This document shows positions 5,654 to 6,556 of a DNA stretch of 6,556 nt, in pieces (within the stretch, counting starts at the first letter, position 1; each line of letters opens with the position of its first letter). Source of the DNA: JAAXKN01 sp050258415 (GTDB taxonomy: Bacteria > Bacteroidota > Ignavibacteria > Ignavibacteriales > SURF-24); NCBI GenBank assembly GCA_050258415.1, contig JBLMYS010000085.1, positions 1 through 6,556 on the forward strand, read 5' to 3'. The position numbers and the translations under genes are program-made. The notes under the pieces were generated by a model. The model was not told where the DNA came from. It saw only the letters and a program-made list of their open reading frames with translations, and did no database searches.

Positions 5654-6556
5654 CTATCTATAGATAAAAACCCCTAAATTATTTTCGCCGTTAGCGGGCC
5701 CCGTGTAATATATCCTCTGATTTTCCCCATTCTTAAAATAAAACGGGTAATTAATCTGTCCCGCCCATTGTTTGCTTGTATTTTTCAACTCCACAACCGG
5801 GTTCTTTGGATTTTTCGTCCAGGTAATCCCATCCGTAGAAGTTGCCATCCCAAAACCGTTGCGGTTCCAGTTCTCATAAATCATTATTAATTTTGTACCG
5901 TCATAAGTAACGCTTGGATAGACTATACCGCTCATCTCCCATGATTTTTCCGGTATGACTACAGGATTTCCCTGGTATTTTTCCCAGTGAATCCCGTCCT
6001 GTGAGATAGCCATATTAATATTATAGGCAGGTTCCACGCTATAGAACATATAATACATGCTTCCCATTTTCACCACCCCGGAAGCGCATACGCCGGTTTG
6101 GCCAGTGGGAATTGTAAAGACCGGCTCGGCCTGTTTCTCCCAGGTTATTCCGTCCTGGCTTACGGCAAGTCCGACGGTATTATTCATTCTAAGGCTGTTG
6201 TTAAAGGCTGAATAATACATTTTATATCCCTGCTCATCCTTTATAAGGGAAGTCATTCCTGCAGAATAGGCGTCATAGCTTCCCTGAGGTCCATGAGTCA
6301 GTACCGGCTTTTGGAGTACACAATGCCAGTGGATGCCGTCAATGGATTCAGCATACTGCACGTCGCCAGTAGCCGATTCATAAGTGGCATTGTACCACAT
6401 CCTGTATTTCCCGTTCTCAAAAAAAACTTTTGCTGCTGAGACCCCGCCGTAGGGGTTATTGAGCGCTCCAGCTTTTGAAAATATTATGCCGGAGGAATAG
6501 TCAGTCCACCCTCCGGCTGACCACTTCATGTTTATATAAACATTTCCCATTCCTGT
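5654..6556 (-). CDS. Five-bladed propeller protein, probable lipoprotein (paralogue 3, 5' end outside window)
   Basis: The frame is open to the window edge, and the first visible residues T-G-M-G-N-V-Y match the linker P-T-G-M-G-S-V-Y of the two complete paralogues. The Met at 6550 is therefore internal and not the start. The missing part should be a signal peptide, lipobox and the roughly 95-residue N-terminal domain. Counting from that Met, the propeller repeats carry S-x-D-G-I-x-W at 69, 131, 183 and 238, and a fifth repeat ends the protein (R-I-Y-Y-T-G at 279-284). The motif spacing (62, 52, 55) is exactly that of paralogue 2, and more than half of the residues match it by eye. It ends in TAG, while the other two end in TAA. 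It is the most upstream visible gene of the operon; more copies may lie beyond the window. Confidence 0.78.
   Translation of the reverse strand, partial: TGMGNVYINMKWSAGGWTDYSSGIIFSKAGALNNPYGGVSAAKVFFENGKYRMWYNATYESATGDVQYAESIDGIHWHCVLQKPVLTHGPQGSYDAYSAGMTSLIKDEQGYKMYYSAFNNSLRMNNTVGLAVSQDGITWEKQAEPVFTIPTGQTGVCASGVVKMGSMYYMFYSVEPAYNINMAISQDGIHWEKYQGNPVVIPEKSWEMSGIVYPSVTYDGTKLIMIYENWNRNGFGMATSTDGITWTKNPKNPVVELKNTSKQWAGQINYPFYFKNGENQRIYYTGPANGENNLGVFIYR
6323..6355 (-). repeat. 33-bp perfect repeat, copy B (in paralogue 3)
   Basis: This stretch is identical over 33 bases to 4990-5022 and encodes the same 11 residues in the same frame, at the end of the first propeller repeat. Flanking bases differ immediately on both sides. 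Confidence 0.9.

Noticed and set aside
3568..6346. S-x-D-G-x-x-W motifs read as sialidase Asp-boxes (BNR repeats)
   Set aside because: The classic Asp-box is S-x-D-x-G-x-x-W, with one more residue between Asp and Gly. The repeat layout also fits five-bladed GH43/GH32-like propellers better than six-bladed sialidases.
6548..6550. ATG at 6550 as the true start of the third paralogue
   Set aside because: It aligns to an internal Met in the linker of both complete paralogues, the frame stays open to the window edge with matching upstream residues, and starting here would remove the signal peptide and N-terminal domain.

Overview
The window most resembles a chromosomal segment of a Bacteroidota/Ignavibacteria-type bacterium. 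This rests on lipoproteins with a short signal peptide, a Cys-Ser-Lys-Glu/Asp-Asn start and an S-T-G-P linker, on weak or variable Shine-Dalgarno sites, and on moderately low GC content judged by eye. No marker gene is present, so the assignment is an inference.

The left half (201-2926, + strand) is a tight three-gene cassette: an FkbM-family methyltransferase, a GT-B-like glycosyltransferase and a class I SAM-dependent methyltransferase. The first two genes overlap by 4 bp (ATGA) and the third starts 9 bp after the second. Together they look like the end of a surface-polysaccharide (O-antigen or exopolysaccharide) locus, in which one sugar is transferred and one or more sugars are methylated. 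The first 64 bases may hold the last codons of another + strand gene. Bases 65-200 are an AT-rich non-coding gap.

A short convergent gap (2927-2973) carries a strong hairpin whose T-run lies on the minus-strand side. It therefore terminates the right-hand operon.

The right half (2974-6556, - strand) is a tandem array of three paralogous genes spaced 37-48 bp apart; the most upstream one is cut by the window edge. The two complete copies encode lipoproteins of 431-432 residues. Each has a signal peptide, a beta-rich N-terminal domain of about 95 residues, and a C-terminal five-repeat region resembling the five-bladed propellers of the GH43/GH32/GH130 fold group. Four of the five repeats carry an S-x-D-G-x-x-W motif at nearly constant spacing. 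No catalytic triad can be assigned, so glycan binding is as likely as hydrolysis. This array, including a 33-bp stretch identical in two copies, is the most unusual feature of the window. I see no RNA gene, CRISPR array, insertion sequence or integrase.
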